Below, piece after piece: positions 10,246 through 18,660 of a DNA stretch of 60,984 bases. Under the pieces are notes generated by a model, which had not been told where the DNA came from, did no database searches, and was given only the letters and a program-made list of their open reading frames with translations. Both the position numbers and the translations under genes were made by a program. This DNA is from Clostridia bacterium (GTDB lineage: Bacteria; Bacillota_A; Clostridia; Christensenellales; Aristaeellaceae): positions 1-60,984 of the forward strand of contig JAFRJF010000102.1 in NCBI GenBank assembly GCA_017432405.1. Reading direction: 5' to 3'. Within the stretch, counting starts at the first letter, position 1. Each line of letters opens with the position of its first letter.

Positions 10246-11238
10246 TCACCTGTCCGCCTCATACATGATCCCCTGTTCCTTCCGCGCCGCCTCGATCATG
10301 TCGGTGACGCGGGCGGAGTCTTCCCAGGTGTAGTACGGACACTGCTTCTCGCCGGCGCGCAGGCAGGCCTGCACGGCCTCGATCTCGTACTGGAAGCCGG
10401 TGGCGGGATAGGGCTGCTCGAAGGTTTCCCGAGCGCCGTCGTGAGCGATGAGGGTGGCGGTGGTGGGGTCCCAGAACTCCGGGCCGATCCGGATGCTGCC
10501 CTTCTCGCCGGAGATCTCCACCTCGGTGTTGCCGTCCTGGTTGAAGGCCCCGCCCACGAAGGCGTACTGGCCGTCGCCATAGTCCAGCAGCATGTGGAAG
10601 GACTGGTCCACCTCGCCGTTGGATTCCATCGCGGAATAGGATTTCACCGGCATCCTGCCGAACGCCATGTCGGCCATGGCCAGGGAATAGATGCCCACGT
10701 CCCGCAGGGCCCCTCCGGCGTGGGCCAGGCCCGCCTTCCACCACTGCCAGTCGTCCGGGTTGGCGTGCATCTCGAAGAAGGCCCGCACGGTCAGGGGCTT
10801 GCCGATCCTGCCCTCGGCGATCCACTGCCGCACACGGCGCACCGCCGGGAAGCAGCGGGTCCACATGCCCTCCATCAGGAACAGGTCCTTCTCCCTGGCC
10901 AGCGCGGTCACCTCGTTCCACTGACGGCGGTTGTCCACCATGGGCTTTTCGCTCAATACGTTCACCCCGGCGTTCAGCGCGGCGACGATGGCGGCGTAGT
11001 GGCAGTCGTTGGGCGTGCCGATGTAGAGCACGTCGGGGCTCTCCTCGAGGAGCATCAGGTTCAAGTCGGTATACACGGCCCCGCCGCCGTACTTCCCGGC
11101 GAAGGCCCTGCCCCTGACCTCGTCCCGGCTGACCACGGCGCAGAGCGTGGCGTCCTTCACCTGCATCATGCCCTGGGCGAAGCGGTTGGCGATGTAGCCG
11201 GTGCCCATGATGGCCCAGTGGATGGTGTCTGTTGACAT
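10246..11238 (-). CDS. Gfo/Idh/MocA-family oxidoreductase
   Basis: 330 residues. The N-terminal Rossmann fold IHWAIMGTGYIANRFAQGM binds NAD(P), and LSEKPMVDNRRQWNEV carries the conserved EKP motif with the catalytic Lys. The C-terminal alpha/beta domain contains AHAGGALRDVGIYSLAMADM, where GGALRDVGIY is a family hallmark. Likely a sugar or cyclitol dehydrogenase; the substrate is unknown. ATG at 11238 is preceded by GGAGGA seven bases away; the frame extends eight codons further upstream but without a ribosome site. Confidence 0.88.
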   Translation of the reverse strand: MSTDTIHWAIMGTGYIANRFAQGMMQVKDATLCAVVSRDEVRGRAFAGKYGGGAVYTDLNLMLLEESPDVLYIGTPNDCHYAAIVAALNAGVNVLSEKPMVDNRRQWNEVTALAREKDLFLMEGMWTRCFPAVRRVRQWIAEGRIGKPLTVRAFFEMHANPDDWQWWKAGLAHAGGALRDVGIYSLAMADMAFGRMPVKSYSAMESNGEVDQSFHMLLDYGDGQYAFVGGAFNQDGNTEVEISGEKGSIRIGPEFWDPTTATLIAHDGARETFEQPYPATGFQYEIEAVQACLRAGEKQCPYYTWEDSARVTDMIEAARKEQGIMYEADR

Positions 11239-11260
11239 AATGATCTCCTCCTGTCCGCAC

Positions 11261-11303
11261 ACAATCCCATAGGGGCGGCCATTCGCCGCCCCTATGGGAT
11301 TGT
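11261..11303. repeat. Perfect 19-bp palindrome between fakA and the oxidoreductase gene
   Basis: Arms 11261-11279 and 11285-11303 read ACAATCCCATAGGGGCGGC and its complement around a 5-nt loop. There is no T-run on the minus strand. The TAGGGGCG core recurs in the palindrome at 55001-55050, so this is probably a dispersed element that may also end fakA transcripts. Confidence 0.75.
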
Positions 11304-11313
11304 ATCTGCTTAT

Positions 11314-12969
11314 TTATTCCACCGCGATCAGATAGTAGTACAGCGGCTGTCCGCCGGACTGCAGGTCCACGTCGCAGTCTGGGTACTTCTCCGCCAGCTG
11401 CCCCTGCAAATCCTGGGCGTCGACCTCGGCGATGTCCTGGCCGTAGTAGATGGTGATCAGGGAGGAATCCCCGTTCACCATCTTCTCGGAGACGTCCAGG
11501 CACACCTGGGGGATGTCGCTGCCCAGCACGCTGAGCTTGTTGTCGACCATCGCCATGATGTCGCCCTCGTGGATCTCCTGGCCGTCGTAGTTGGTGTCCC
11601 GCACGGCGTAGGTGACGGAGGCGGTGTGCACGGTCTCGGCGGCCTCGGTCATGGCGGCCTCGTTCTCCTCGGGGCTGGCCTCCGGGTCGAAGGCCAGGGC
11701 CGCGGAGATGCCCATGGGCACCGACTTGGTGGGCAGCACGATGACGTTGCGGTCGGTCAGCGCGCTGGCCTGCTGGGCCGCGAGGATGATGTTGGTGTTG
11801 TTGGGCAGCATGATCACATTCCGGGCGTTGGTGGCGTCGGCGGCCTTCGCCAGGTCCTGTATGCTGGGGTTCATGGTCTGGCCGCCGTCCACGATCTGGT
11901 CCACGTTCAAATCGCGGAATATGGCGGAAAGCCCCTCGCCCAGGGCCACGGCCACGATGCCGTATTCCTTCTGCTCGGCGGCCTTCGCGGCGGCCGCGGC
12001 GGCCTGCTTGGCCTCGCGCTCGCGGCGCTCCTCCATCATGTTGTCGATCTTGATGGCGTCCAGCTCGCCCAGCTCCAGCGCGTATTGCAGGGCCTTGCCT
12101 GGCTCGTTGGTGTGTACGTGCACCTTGACCACGTTCATGTCGGAGATGACCAGCACGCAATCGCCCATCCGCTCCAGGCGGCGGCGCAGGCGCACCACGT
12201 CGCTCTCCCGCATGTCCGGGCGGGGATGGGTGACGATGAACTCGGTGCAGTAGCCGAACTTGATCTCGCCGATGGCGTCGTGGTCGTCCACGAAGTCGCC
12301 GGGCATGGTTACGGGCTCGGGCTTTTCCTCGGTGCCGGCGTCCACCGGCTCGCCGGTCAGCGCCGCGTACATGCCCCGGTAGATCACCATCAGGCCCTTG
12401 CCGCCGCTGTCCACCACGCCGGCCTGCTTCAGCACCGGCAGCATCTCGGGCGTGCGCTTGAGGATGGCGTCGCCCACGCTCAGCACCAGCTTGAACAGCT
12501 CCACCACGTCGCCCTGCTTGTCCCTGGCCTCCTCGGCCTCCTCGGCGATGACCCGGGCCACGGTGAGGATGGTGCCCTCCTTGGGCTTCATCACGGCCTT
12601 GTAGGCGGTGTTCGCGCCGGAGCGCAGCGCCGCCGCCAGCAGCGGGCCGTCGATGTCCTCGTGGCCGTCCAGCGCCCGGGCGAAGCCCCGCAGGATCTGG
12701 CTGAGGATAACGCCGGAGTTGCCCCGCGCCCCCTTCAGCGCGCCCCGTGCCGCGGCGTTGGCCACGTCGGCCACGCTGGTGTAGGGCTTGGAGTTGATCT
12801 CCTTGACCGCGGAGTTGATCGTCTGGGACATGTTGGTGCCCGTATCGCCGTCCGGCACGGGGAACACGTTCAGCGCGTCCACACTCTCCCGGTTTTTGTT
12901 CAGCATCGCCGCGCCGGAGATGAACATCTCCTTGAACAGCATGCCGTCTATCTTCTTATTGCTTGCCAT
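11314..12969 (-). CDS. fakA: FakA-type fatty acid kinase (DAK phosphatase family, YloV)
   Basis: 551 residues. Residues about 5-200 form a DhaL-type ATP-binding domain with DALNVFPVPDGDTGTNMSQT (Asp ligands for Mg2+) and ARGNSGVILSQILRGFA. A linker rich in Ala/Glu/Lys (about residues 315-335) separates the C-terminal DAK1-like domain (NVIMLPNNTNIILAAQQA). FakA phosphorylates fatty acids presented by a FakB/DegV carrier for phospholipid synthesis. No FakB is in the window. GGGAGG precedes the ATG at 12969. It follows the Gls24-family gene, as yloU-yloV do in Bacillus. Confidence 0.93.
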   Translation of the reverse strand: MASNKKIDGMLFKEMFISGAAMLNKNRESVDALNVFPVPDGDTGTNMSQTINSAVKEINSKPYTSVADVANAAARGALKGARGNSGVILSQILRGFARALDGHEDIDGPLLAAALRSGANTAYKAVMKPKEGTILTVARVIAEEAEEARDKQGDVVELFKLVLSVGDAILKRTPEMLPVLKQAGVVDSGGKGLMVIYRGMYAALTGEPVDAGTEEKPEPVTMPGDFVDDHDAIGEIKFGYCTEFIVTHPRPDMRESDVVRLRRRLERMGDCVLVISDMNVVKVHVHTNEPGKALQYALELGELDAIKIDNMMEERREREAKQAAAAAAKAAEQKEYGIVAVALGEGLSAIFRDLNVDQIVDGGQTMNPSIQDLAKAADATNARNVIMLPNNTNIILAAQQASALTDRNVIVLPTKSVPMGISAALAFDPEASPEENEAAMTEAAETVHTASVTYAVRDTNYDGQEIHEGDIMAMVDNKLSVLGSDIPQVCLDVSEKMVNGDSSLITIYYGQDIAEVDAQDLQGQLAEKYPDCDVDLQSGGQPLYYYLIAVE

Positions 12970-12999
12970 GTTAACCTCCCACAAGCACAGCGGAGCGCG

Positions 13000-13350
13000 T
13001 CAGACGCGAATATCCTCGACGCTGACGTTTACCCGCCCCACCGGCACGCCGGTGAGGTGCTCCACCTTGTATTTCACGGTCTCGATGATCGCCGCAGCCA
13101 CGGCGCTGATCGAGATGCCGTATTCCACGATGATGAACAGGTCGATATCCACCTTGTCGCCCGAGGAGCGGATCTTCACGCCCCGGCCCAGGTTCTCGCG
13201 ACCCATCATCTGAACAAAGCCGTCCGTGCCGCGCTTGGAGGCCATGCCCACAATACCATAGCAATCCAGCGCCGCGTAGCCCGCGACGCGCACAATAACA
13301 TCGTCGGTAACGGTGACAAGGCCGATATCGGTATTGAATTTGCAATCCAT
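13000..13350 (-). CDS. Asp23/Gls24 family envelope-stress protein (YloU-like)
   Basis: 116 residues from MDCKFNTDIGLVTVTDDVIV. The family core IVRVAGYAALDCYGIVGMAS and the C-terminal IIETVKYKVEHLTGVPVGRV are clear. These small proteins are linked to cell-wall homeostasis and are commonly the first gene before fakA. GGGAGGTATC is positioned for ATG 13350. A good promoter lies at 13429-13457. The divergent arrangement with rpmB is conserved in many Bacillota. Confidence 0.92.
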   Translation of the reverse strand: MDCKFNTDIGLVTVTDDVIVRVAGYAALDCYGIVGMASKRGTDGFVQMMGRENLGRGVKIRSSGDKVDIDLFIIVEYGISISAVAAAIIETVKYKVEHLTGVPVGRVNVSVEDIRV

Positions 13351-13428
13351 GAATGATACCTCCCTTTCGTCGGGGTCTGCCGCCCACTCCCCTACGGGAA
13401 ACAGGCGCAAATATAGCTCTCCATTTAC

Positions 13429-13457
13429 AGTATACCTGTTTTTTGACAAATATGCAA
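13429..13457 (-). promoter_or_regulatory. Promoter of the Gls24-fakA operon
   Basis: On the minus strand TTGCAT (13452-13457), a 17-bp spacer and TATACT (13429-13434); the leader is about 70 nt. Confidence 0.75.
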
Positions 13458-13634
13458 GCAAAACCCATAGATGTGAACCTTTATTCGCCCATAATTTTAC
13501 ATAGCGAAGGTCACGGCCCTCCGCTATACTCAGGATGACATGTCGAGCCCGCTGTCATTCGGGACAAAGTGAGGGATCCTTGCCGTTCCCCGACCGGTCA
13601 GCGGGGCATTTCAGAACTTTTACACGGCCAGCCC

Positions 13635-13663
13635 TTGCGTTTTGGGTGGGAAGATGCTATAAT
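13635..13663 (+). promoter_or_regulatory. Promoter of rpmB
   Basis: TTGCGT (13635-13640), 17 bp, TATAAT (13658-13663), with the extended -10 form TGCTATAAT. The stretch 13505-13620 between the two divergent promoters holds an imperfect repeat-like piece (TGTCATTCGGGACAAAGTGA) and no gene. Confidence 0.8.
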
Positions 13664-13710
13664 TTCACTGTTTTGATGTGGATATATCCTTGAAGGAGGT
13701 GTGATAGAGT

Positions 13711-13902
13711 ATGGGAAAGTTTTGTGAGGTCTGCGGCAAGGGCGTCGTTTACGGCAACAACGTCAGCCACTCCAACCGCAAGACGCGCCGCACCTGGGCT
13801 CCGAACACGCAGAAGGTTCGCGTGCTGGTAAATGGCGTTCCGCAGCGCATGTCCGTGTGCACCCGCTGCCTGCGCAGCAAAAAGGTTGAGCGCGCCCTGT
13901 AA
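13711..13902 (+). CDS. rpmB: 50S ribosomal protein L28
   Basis: 63 residues, the full family length. MGKFCEVCGKGVVYGNNVSH and the second Cys pair CTRCLRSKKV show the zinc-binding (C+) form. It is a component of the large ribosomal subunit. AAGGAGGTG is ten bases before the ATG. A weak hairpin followed by CTTTTTG near 13995-14006 may end the transcript. Confidence 0.97.
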   Translation: MGKFCEVCGKGVVYGNNVSHSNRKTRRTWAPNTQKVRVLVNGVPQRMSVCTRCLRSKKVERAL

Positions 13903-14028
13903 TTCAGCCGCCGACCGCTTATGAAGTGAAGCTTCACAAGAAACCGGTTGTTCCGATGCCCCATTATATTGATTCGGGCTGTCGGGCTGACCGGTCTTTT
14001 TGTTATCAATAACGCATTGGAGTAGCCC

Positions 14029-14919
14029 ATGAGCCGAACCCTCACCGCCATCGCCGCCGAAAAGGACGCCGGGCGAAAGCTGAAATACTTCGTCCGGGGC
14101 GATATGGGCGTGTCCTACGGACAATTTACGTCGCTGAAGCAGCAAAACGGGCTGCTGGTGAACGGGGCGCCGGTCCACGCCAACCACCTGCTGCGCCCCG
14201 GCGACACCGTGACGGTGGTGCTGGCGGAAGCCCCCGGTGAAAAGGCCGTTGTTCCGGAGGAAGGCACGGTCAATGTCGTATACAGGGACGAGGACCTCAT
14301 TATCATCGACAAGCCCGCGCCTCTGGCGTGCCAGTGTTCGCCAAAGCAGCCCGGGGGAACCCTTGAAAACCGGCTGGCCTTCCTGTACCGGAACCGCCCC
14401 GGCTTCGTGTTCCGGCCCCTGAACCGGCTGGACCGTGGCACCAGCGGCCTGATGGCCGCGGCCATGAACGCCCACGCCGCCCAGCGATTGCAGAAGCAGC
14501 TGCACACCGACGCTTTCGTCCGGGAATACCTGGCCGTCGTCGAAGGGCGTATGTCAGGCGAGGGCATCATCGACGCCCCCATCAAAAAGGAGGACGCCGC
14601 CACCGTGCGGCGGGTCGTGGATTTCGAAAAGGGCAAGCCCGCCGTCACCCACTACCGGGTCGAGCGAGCGGGCGACAGATTATCCCTGGTACGCCTGCGC
14701 CTGGAGACGGGCCGGACCCACCAGATCCGGGTCCACCTCGCCCACCTCGGCCACCCGATCGTCGGCGACTTTCTCTACGGAACGGAGGACCCCCGCCTTC
14801 CGGGGCGCTTCGCGCTGCACTCCACTCACATACGCCTCGTCCACCCCGTCACCGGGGACATCATCGAGCGCACATCACCGCTGCCAGAAGCGCTGGCGGC
14901 GCTGCTTGAACGGATATGA
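14029..14919 (+). CDS. RluA/RluD-family pseudouridine synthase
   Basis: 296 residues. An S4-like N-terminal RNA-binding part (residues about 15-75, VSYGQFTSLKQQNGLLVNGA) is followed by the catalytic domain with RPLNRLDRGTSGLMAAAM, where the Asp of RLDRGTSG is the nucleophile, and LETGRTHQIRVHLAHLGHPI. It isomerises uridines in rRNA or tRNA; the exact target cannot be read from sequence. The stop overlaps the next start by four bases (ATGA). Confidence 0.93.
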   Translation: MSRTLTAIAAEKDAGRKLKYFVRGDMGVSYGQFTSLKQQNGLLVNGAPVHANHLLRPGDTVTVVLAEAPGEKAVVPEEGTVNVVYRDEDLIIIDKPAPLACQCSPKQPGGTLENRLAFLYRNRPGFVFRPLNRLDRGTSGLMAAAMNAHAAQRLQKQLHTDAFVREYLAVVEGRMSGEGIIDAPIKKEDAATVRRVVDFEKGKPAVTHYRVERAGDRLSLVRLRLETGRTHQIRVHLAHLGHPIVGDFLYGTEDPRLPGRFALHSTHIRLVHPVTGDIIERTSPLPEALAALLERI

Positions 14920-15377
14920 GCATCGAATACAGACGGGCAACCCCCGATATGATCCGCCTGCTGGTAAGCACGCGCATCGAGGTGCTTCGCGCCGCTAATC
15001 TTTTAGACGCATGCGTAGACATGTCCGAAGTGGCCGCACAGTCGGAGGCATATTACCGGGAAGCGCTGGCCAACGGCAGCCACACCGGCATACTGGCCTT
15101 CGACGGCGACGCCTTCGTGGGCGCGGGCGGGGTCAGCTACTACCGCGTTATGCCCACCTTTCACAACCCTACCGGGCATTGCGCCTATATCATGAACATG
15201 TACGTCCGCCCGGCTTACCGGCAGCGGGGCATCGCCACAGCTATACTGGACGTGTTGGTGGCAGACGCACGCCGACAAGGCGTGGGTCGCATCGGCCTGG
15301 AAGCCACCGACATGGGTCGGCCGCTGTACGAAAGATACGGCTTTATCGCCGCGGGAGGAGAGATGGAGCTGCCATGA
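14916..15377 (+). CDS. GNAT-family N-acetyltransferase
   Basis: 153 residues. The acetyl-CoA loop is MNMYVRPAYRQRGIATAILD (R-x-x-G-I-A form), and the C-terminal PLYERYGFIAAGGEMEL is typical of the family. The substrate is unknown. Translationally coupled at both ends (ATGA overlaps) with the pseudouridine synthase and the small nuclease-like gene. Confidence 0.9.
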   Translation: MSIEYRRATPDMIRLLVSTRIEVLRAANLLDACVDMSEVAAQSEAYYREALANGSHTGILAFDGDAFVGAGGVSYYRVMPTFHNPTGHCAYIMNMYVRPAYRQRGIATAILDVLVADARRQGVGRIGLEATDMGRPLYERYGFIAAGGEMELP

Positions 15378-15748
15378 CCGCCCGCAATATGAACTGCGTC
15401 GCCGATGCCCTCTCCTCTGTGCGCGTACCGGCCCAACCGGAGGAATACGACATCCACGCCGCCGTGGCTGAAGCGCTGGCCGGGGCGGGGCTGGATTATA
15501 TCCACGAATACCGGCTGGGATCCCGCTGCCGCATCGACTTTGCGGTGGGGCGCGTGGGCATCGAGGTGAAGAAGGGGCGTCCGGCCACCGCCCAGCTGGT
15601 CAGGCAGCTGCGCCGCTATCTGGAATCCGACATGCTGGAGAGCATCATCGTGGTCACCCAGCGGGCGACTGTCCTGCCCGATACCATCTGCGGCAAGCCC
15701 GTGCGCCAGGTATCGCTGAACCGCCTGTGGGGCGTGGCGCTGCCGTAG
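15374..15748 (+). CDS. Small PD-(D/E)XK nuclease-like protein
   Basis: 124 residues starting at the ATG that overlaps the GNAT stop. YRLGSRCRIDFAVGRVGIEV followed by KKGRP has the spacing of a restriction-endonuclease-fold core: an Asp at the end of one strand, then E-x-K on the next. An N-terminal Glu in a helix (EALAGAGLDYIHEY) could complete the site. No specificity domain is present. Function unknown; it could be a DNA repair nuclease or a structural relic. Confidence 0.75.
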   Translation: MTARNMNCVADALSSVRVPAQPEEYDIHAAVAEALAGAGLDYIHEYRLGSRCRIDFAVGRVGIEVKKGRPATAQLVRQLRRYLESDMLESIIVVTQRATVLPDTICGKPVRQVSLNRLWGVALP

Positions 15749-15769
15749 GCGCTTTGCAAAATCAGGAAT

Positions 15770-16050
15770 GAGGAATTGTTGTAGAAATCTTTGCGGATTT
15801 CTTTGATTCACAGGCAAACGCTGTCCGATTTAAGGAACTACCGCACAATACGGCGGCGCATCTGACGGTGCCTTTTCCGCCATACGCATCCTGCAAATTT
15901 CTTGACTTACCGCCAGTAAGCCTGCGAAATCTGCAGGCGCGTCTGGCGAAAAATTCACTCGTCAGCTGACCACCTTAATTGTGCGGTATTTCCTTAATCA
16001 AATCCGTGAGGATTTGCACCGCCATTCCTAATTCCTCATTCCTCATTAAT
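15770..16050. repeat. MITE-like nested inverted-repeat element
   Basis: Outer copies of AATGAGGAATT / AATTCCTCATT flank an inner pair of 19-bp imperfect inverted repeats, 15832-15850 and 15977-15995 (17 of 19 match, AAGGAA-TACCGCACAAT), about 125 bp apart. Between them and outside them lie further small hairpins. No protein is encoded. A fragment resembling ACCGCACAATACGGCGGCGC recurs near 31835 (ACCACAGTACGGCGGCGC). Confidence 0.6.
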
Positions 16051-16062
16051 TCGGAGAATCAC

Positions 16063-17853
16063 ATGGACTACTACGACGACTACACCGGCTCCGGGGCCAT
16101 CACCATGGACGACTTCGGCGACGACTACGCCGCCCCGGAAGCCGAATACCCCGCCTACCTGCGGGACGTACCGCCCCCGAGGCATACCTACGGCACGCTG
16201 TCCTACAACCGCAAGTCGAAGTGCTGGATCATACGGGGGGAGCCCTGCGTGACCGAACTGGCCAAGCGGCTGTTCCCCGGCTGCGACGGAAGGGGGCGCG
16301 GCGTGGCCCGGTTCACCGCCCACCGTCGCATCATCGGCGATCTGAACTGGCTGATGCTGCGCTATCCGCTGGAAATCAAGGAATCGGACCGGAGCCGCTG
16401 GGAGAACGCCCTGGAGGAGGCCCGGGAGTACGCCGTGCGCCGGGAGGCTGCCCTGTCCATGCCCGAGACCGCCACGCCCCCGGCCCAAGCCTTCTCCGGC
16501 GAGCTGTTGCCCTTTCAGAAGCAGGGGCTGGGCTTCCTGCTGTCCACCCGGCGCTGCCTGCTGGCGGACGAGATGGGTCTGGGCAAGACGGTGCAGGCGC
16601 TGGCCTTCCTGGCCACCACGGCGGCCTATCCGGCGATACTGGTGGTGCCGCCCCACCTGATCCGCAACTGGCAGCGGGAGGTGGAGCGCTTCCTCAGCCC
16701 GGACGGGCGACTTCGGGTGCACGTGATCAAGGGGCTGACCCCCTACGCCCTGCCGGAGGCGGACATCTACATCATCCACTACCTGCTGCTGCGGGGATGG
16801 AAGGATGTGCTGCCCGGGCTGGGCTTTCGCACCGTGATCTTCGACGAGATGCAGGAGCTGCGCCGCAACGGCACCGGCAAGTACAGCGCGGCAAGCCTGC
16901 TGTCGGAGGCCTGCGAGAACTGCATCGGCCTTTCCGGCACCCCCATCTACAACAACGGCGGCGAGATCTGGAACGTGGTGAACATCATCGACTTCCACTT
17001 CCTCGGCGACTGGGAGAGCTTTTCCCGGGAGTGGTGCTACGGCTACAACACCGCCGTGGTGGCCAAGCCCGAGCAGCTGGGGGAATACCTGCGGGGCGAG
17101 GGGCTGATGCTGCGCCGGCTGAAGGGCGACGTGCTGACGGAGCTGGCCCCCAAGCGCCGGCTGGTGCAGGAAATCGACTGGGACGACGCGGTATACCGGG
17201 AGCTGATGGCTCCGGTGGCGCGGCAGCTGCAAATGCTGCGGGCCACCGACGATCCCTCCCGCCGGGCCATCATCGAGGACGCCATCTCCCAGACCCAGCG
17301 CCAGGCCACCGGCATCGCCAAGGCCCCCTTCGTGTGCGCCTTTGTCCGGGCGCTGGTGGAGGGCGGCGAAAAGGTGCTGCTGATGGCCCACCACCACGCG
17401 GTGATGGACATTTATAAGAAAGAACTCAAATCGCTGAACCCCATGTTCATCACCGGACGGGAGACGGACCGGCAGAAGGACGAGGCTGCGGCGGCCTTTA
17501 TGGCCGGCCGGACCGATCTGCTGTGCATATCGCTGCGCTCGGCCAGCGGGCTGAACCTCCAGCGGGCCAGCTGCGTGGTGTTCGGCGAGCTGGACTGGTC
17601 CCCAGCCGTCCACTCCCAGGCCGAGGACCGGGCCCACCGCATCGGGCAGAAGGACAGTCTGCTGTGCTACTACCTGGTCTCTCCCCGAGGCAGCGACCGG
17701 GACATGCAGGATGCCCTGGGCCTGAAGGTCAGCCAGTTCGTGGCCATCATGGGCGACCAGCCCCAGTCGAGGGAGGATCAGTTTCTCCAGCAGAGCGAGG
17801 CCCGGGAGCGGATCCGGCAGCTGGTGCGGAAAATCGAGGCGGAAGAGTCATAG
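16063..17853 (+). CDS. SNF2-family DEAD-box-like helicase
   Basis: 596 residues from MDYYDDYTGSG, with CGGAG eight bases before the ATG. Residues 1-145 are an acidic start and a small domain of unknown type. The SNF2 motor follows: Walker A LLADEMGLGKTVQALAFLAT, motif II VIFDEMQEL (DEMQ instead of DEAH), motif III GLSGTPIYNNGGEIW, motif VI QAEDRAHRIGQKDSLLCYYL. SNF2 enzymes translocate on double-stranded DNA to displace proteins or anneal strands. It is not next to methylase or restriction genes, so a repair or fork-remodelling role is more likely than phage defence (inference). Confidence 0.88.
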   Translation: MDYYDDYTGSGAITMDDFGDDYAAPEAEYPAYLRDVPPPRHTYGTLSYNRKSKCWIIRGEPCVTELAKRLFPGCDGRGRGVARFTAHRRIIGDLNWLMLRYPLEIKESDRSRWENALEEAREYAVRREAALSMPETATPPAQAFSGELLPFQKQGLGFLLSTRRCLLADEMGLGKTVQALAFLATTAAYPAILVVPPHLIRNWQREVERFLSPDGRLRVHVIKGLTPYALPEADIYIIHYLLLRGWKDVLPGLGFRTVIFDEMQELRRNGTGKYSAASLLSEACENCIGLSGTPIYNNGGEIWNVVNIIDFHFLGDWESFSREWCYGYNTAVVAKPEQLGEYLRGEGLMLRRLKGDVLTELAPKRRLVQEIDWDDAVYRELMAPVARQLQMLRATDDPSRRAIIEDAISQTQRQATGIAKAPFVCAFVRALVEGGEKVLLMAHHHAVMDIYKKELKSLNPMFITGRETDRQKDEAAAAFMAGRTDLLCISLRSASGLNLQRASCVVFGELDWSPAVHSQAEDRAHRIGQKDSLLCYYLVSPRGSDRDMQDALGLKVSQFVAIMGDQPQSREDQFLQQSEARERIRQLVRKIEAEES

Positions 17854-17873
17854 CGGCATCAAAGCCGCCCCTG

Positions 17874-18539
17874 TCAAACCGCGCGGGCGGAGCGCACCGG
17901 CAAGCGCAGTGTGAAGGCGCTGCCCTCTCCGCGCTGGGAGGCGGCGGACAGGTCCCCGCCCATGGCACGGGCCAGGCGCAGCGCGATGGGCAGGCCGTAG
18001 CCGTGCCCGCCTTCAGTCTCGCCCCTGAGAAATACGTAGGGCAGGCGCTCCGGCGGAATGCCCACACCGTCGTCCGACACGCAGATTTCGGCAAAATCCC
18101 CCAGCGCACGCCAGGTGACCCGCACCTCGCCGCCCCTTGGCGTGAAGCGCAGGGCGTTTGAGATCAGGTTCAGCAGTACCCGGCAGAGCATGTCCTCGTC
18201 CAGGGCCATGCGCAGGGAAGCCACGTTGCCCTGGCAGCTCAAATGCACGCCGGCCTGCTCGGCAAAGGGCCGGCAGCGCAGGCAGAGCTGCCTGATACAG
18301 GTCGCAAGGTCGGCATTCACAGGCCGGGGAAGCTCCTGCCTTACAGCCCGGCCGCAGCGCTCCAGCGTGCCGTCCAGCATCCGCCGCATGTGCTCCACCG
18401 ATTGCATCAATATATCCACATAAGCGTCGGCGTCCAGCGTCGGGTCTTCCCTGGACAGCTTCAGCATCTGGGCGCTGGAAAAGATCAGCTGCAGCGGCAT
18501 GCGCAAATCATGGGCGAGTTCGACACCCATCATATCCAT
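17874..18539 (-). CDS. Orphan soluble histidine kinase
   Basis: 221 residues with no membrane segment and no sensor domain. The dimerisation/phosphoacceptor helix starts at ELAHDLRMPLQLIFSS with His10. The ATPase part has the N box LLNLISNALRFTPRG, the G1 box VSDDGVGIPPERL and the G2-type GGHGYGLPIALRLARAMGG. No response regulator is adjacent. GGAAGGTG precedes the ATG. It may have lost its sensor, or it may take signals through a partner protein. Confidence 0.82.
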   Translation of the reverse strand: MDMMGVELAHDLRMPLQLIFSSAQMLKLSREDPTLDADAYVDILMQSVEHMRRMLDGTLERCGRAVRQELPRPVNADLATCIRQLCLRCRPFAEQAGVHLSCQGNVASLRMALDEDMLCRVLLNLISNALRFTPRGGEVRVTWRALGDFAEICVSDDGVGIPPERLPYVFLRGETEGGHGYGLPIALRLARAMGGDLSAASQRGEGSAFTLRLPVRSARAV

Positions 18540-18660
18540 TCGATCACCTTCCCGTATTCAGGTGACACTGTATATGCGGGTGAGGCGAACGATATACCTG
18601 ATTGCAACATTTTTCGCGGTGACAGCCGCACATCCCGTATCAAGGGCGTCGCCCGACCGA

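Noticed and set aside
16036..17637. 533-codon minus-strand frame opposite the SNF2 helicase
   Set aside because: Helicase motifs on the plus strand are unmistakable.
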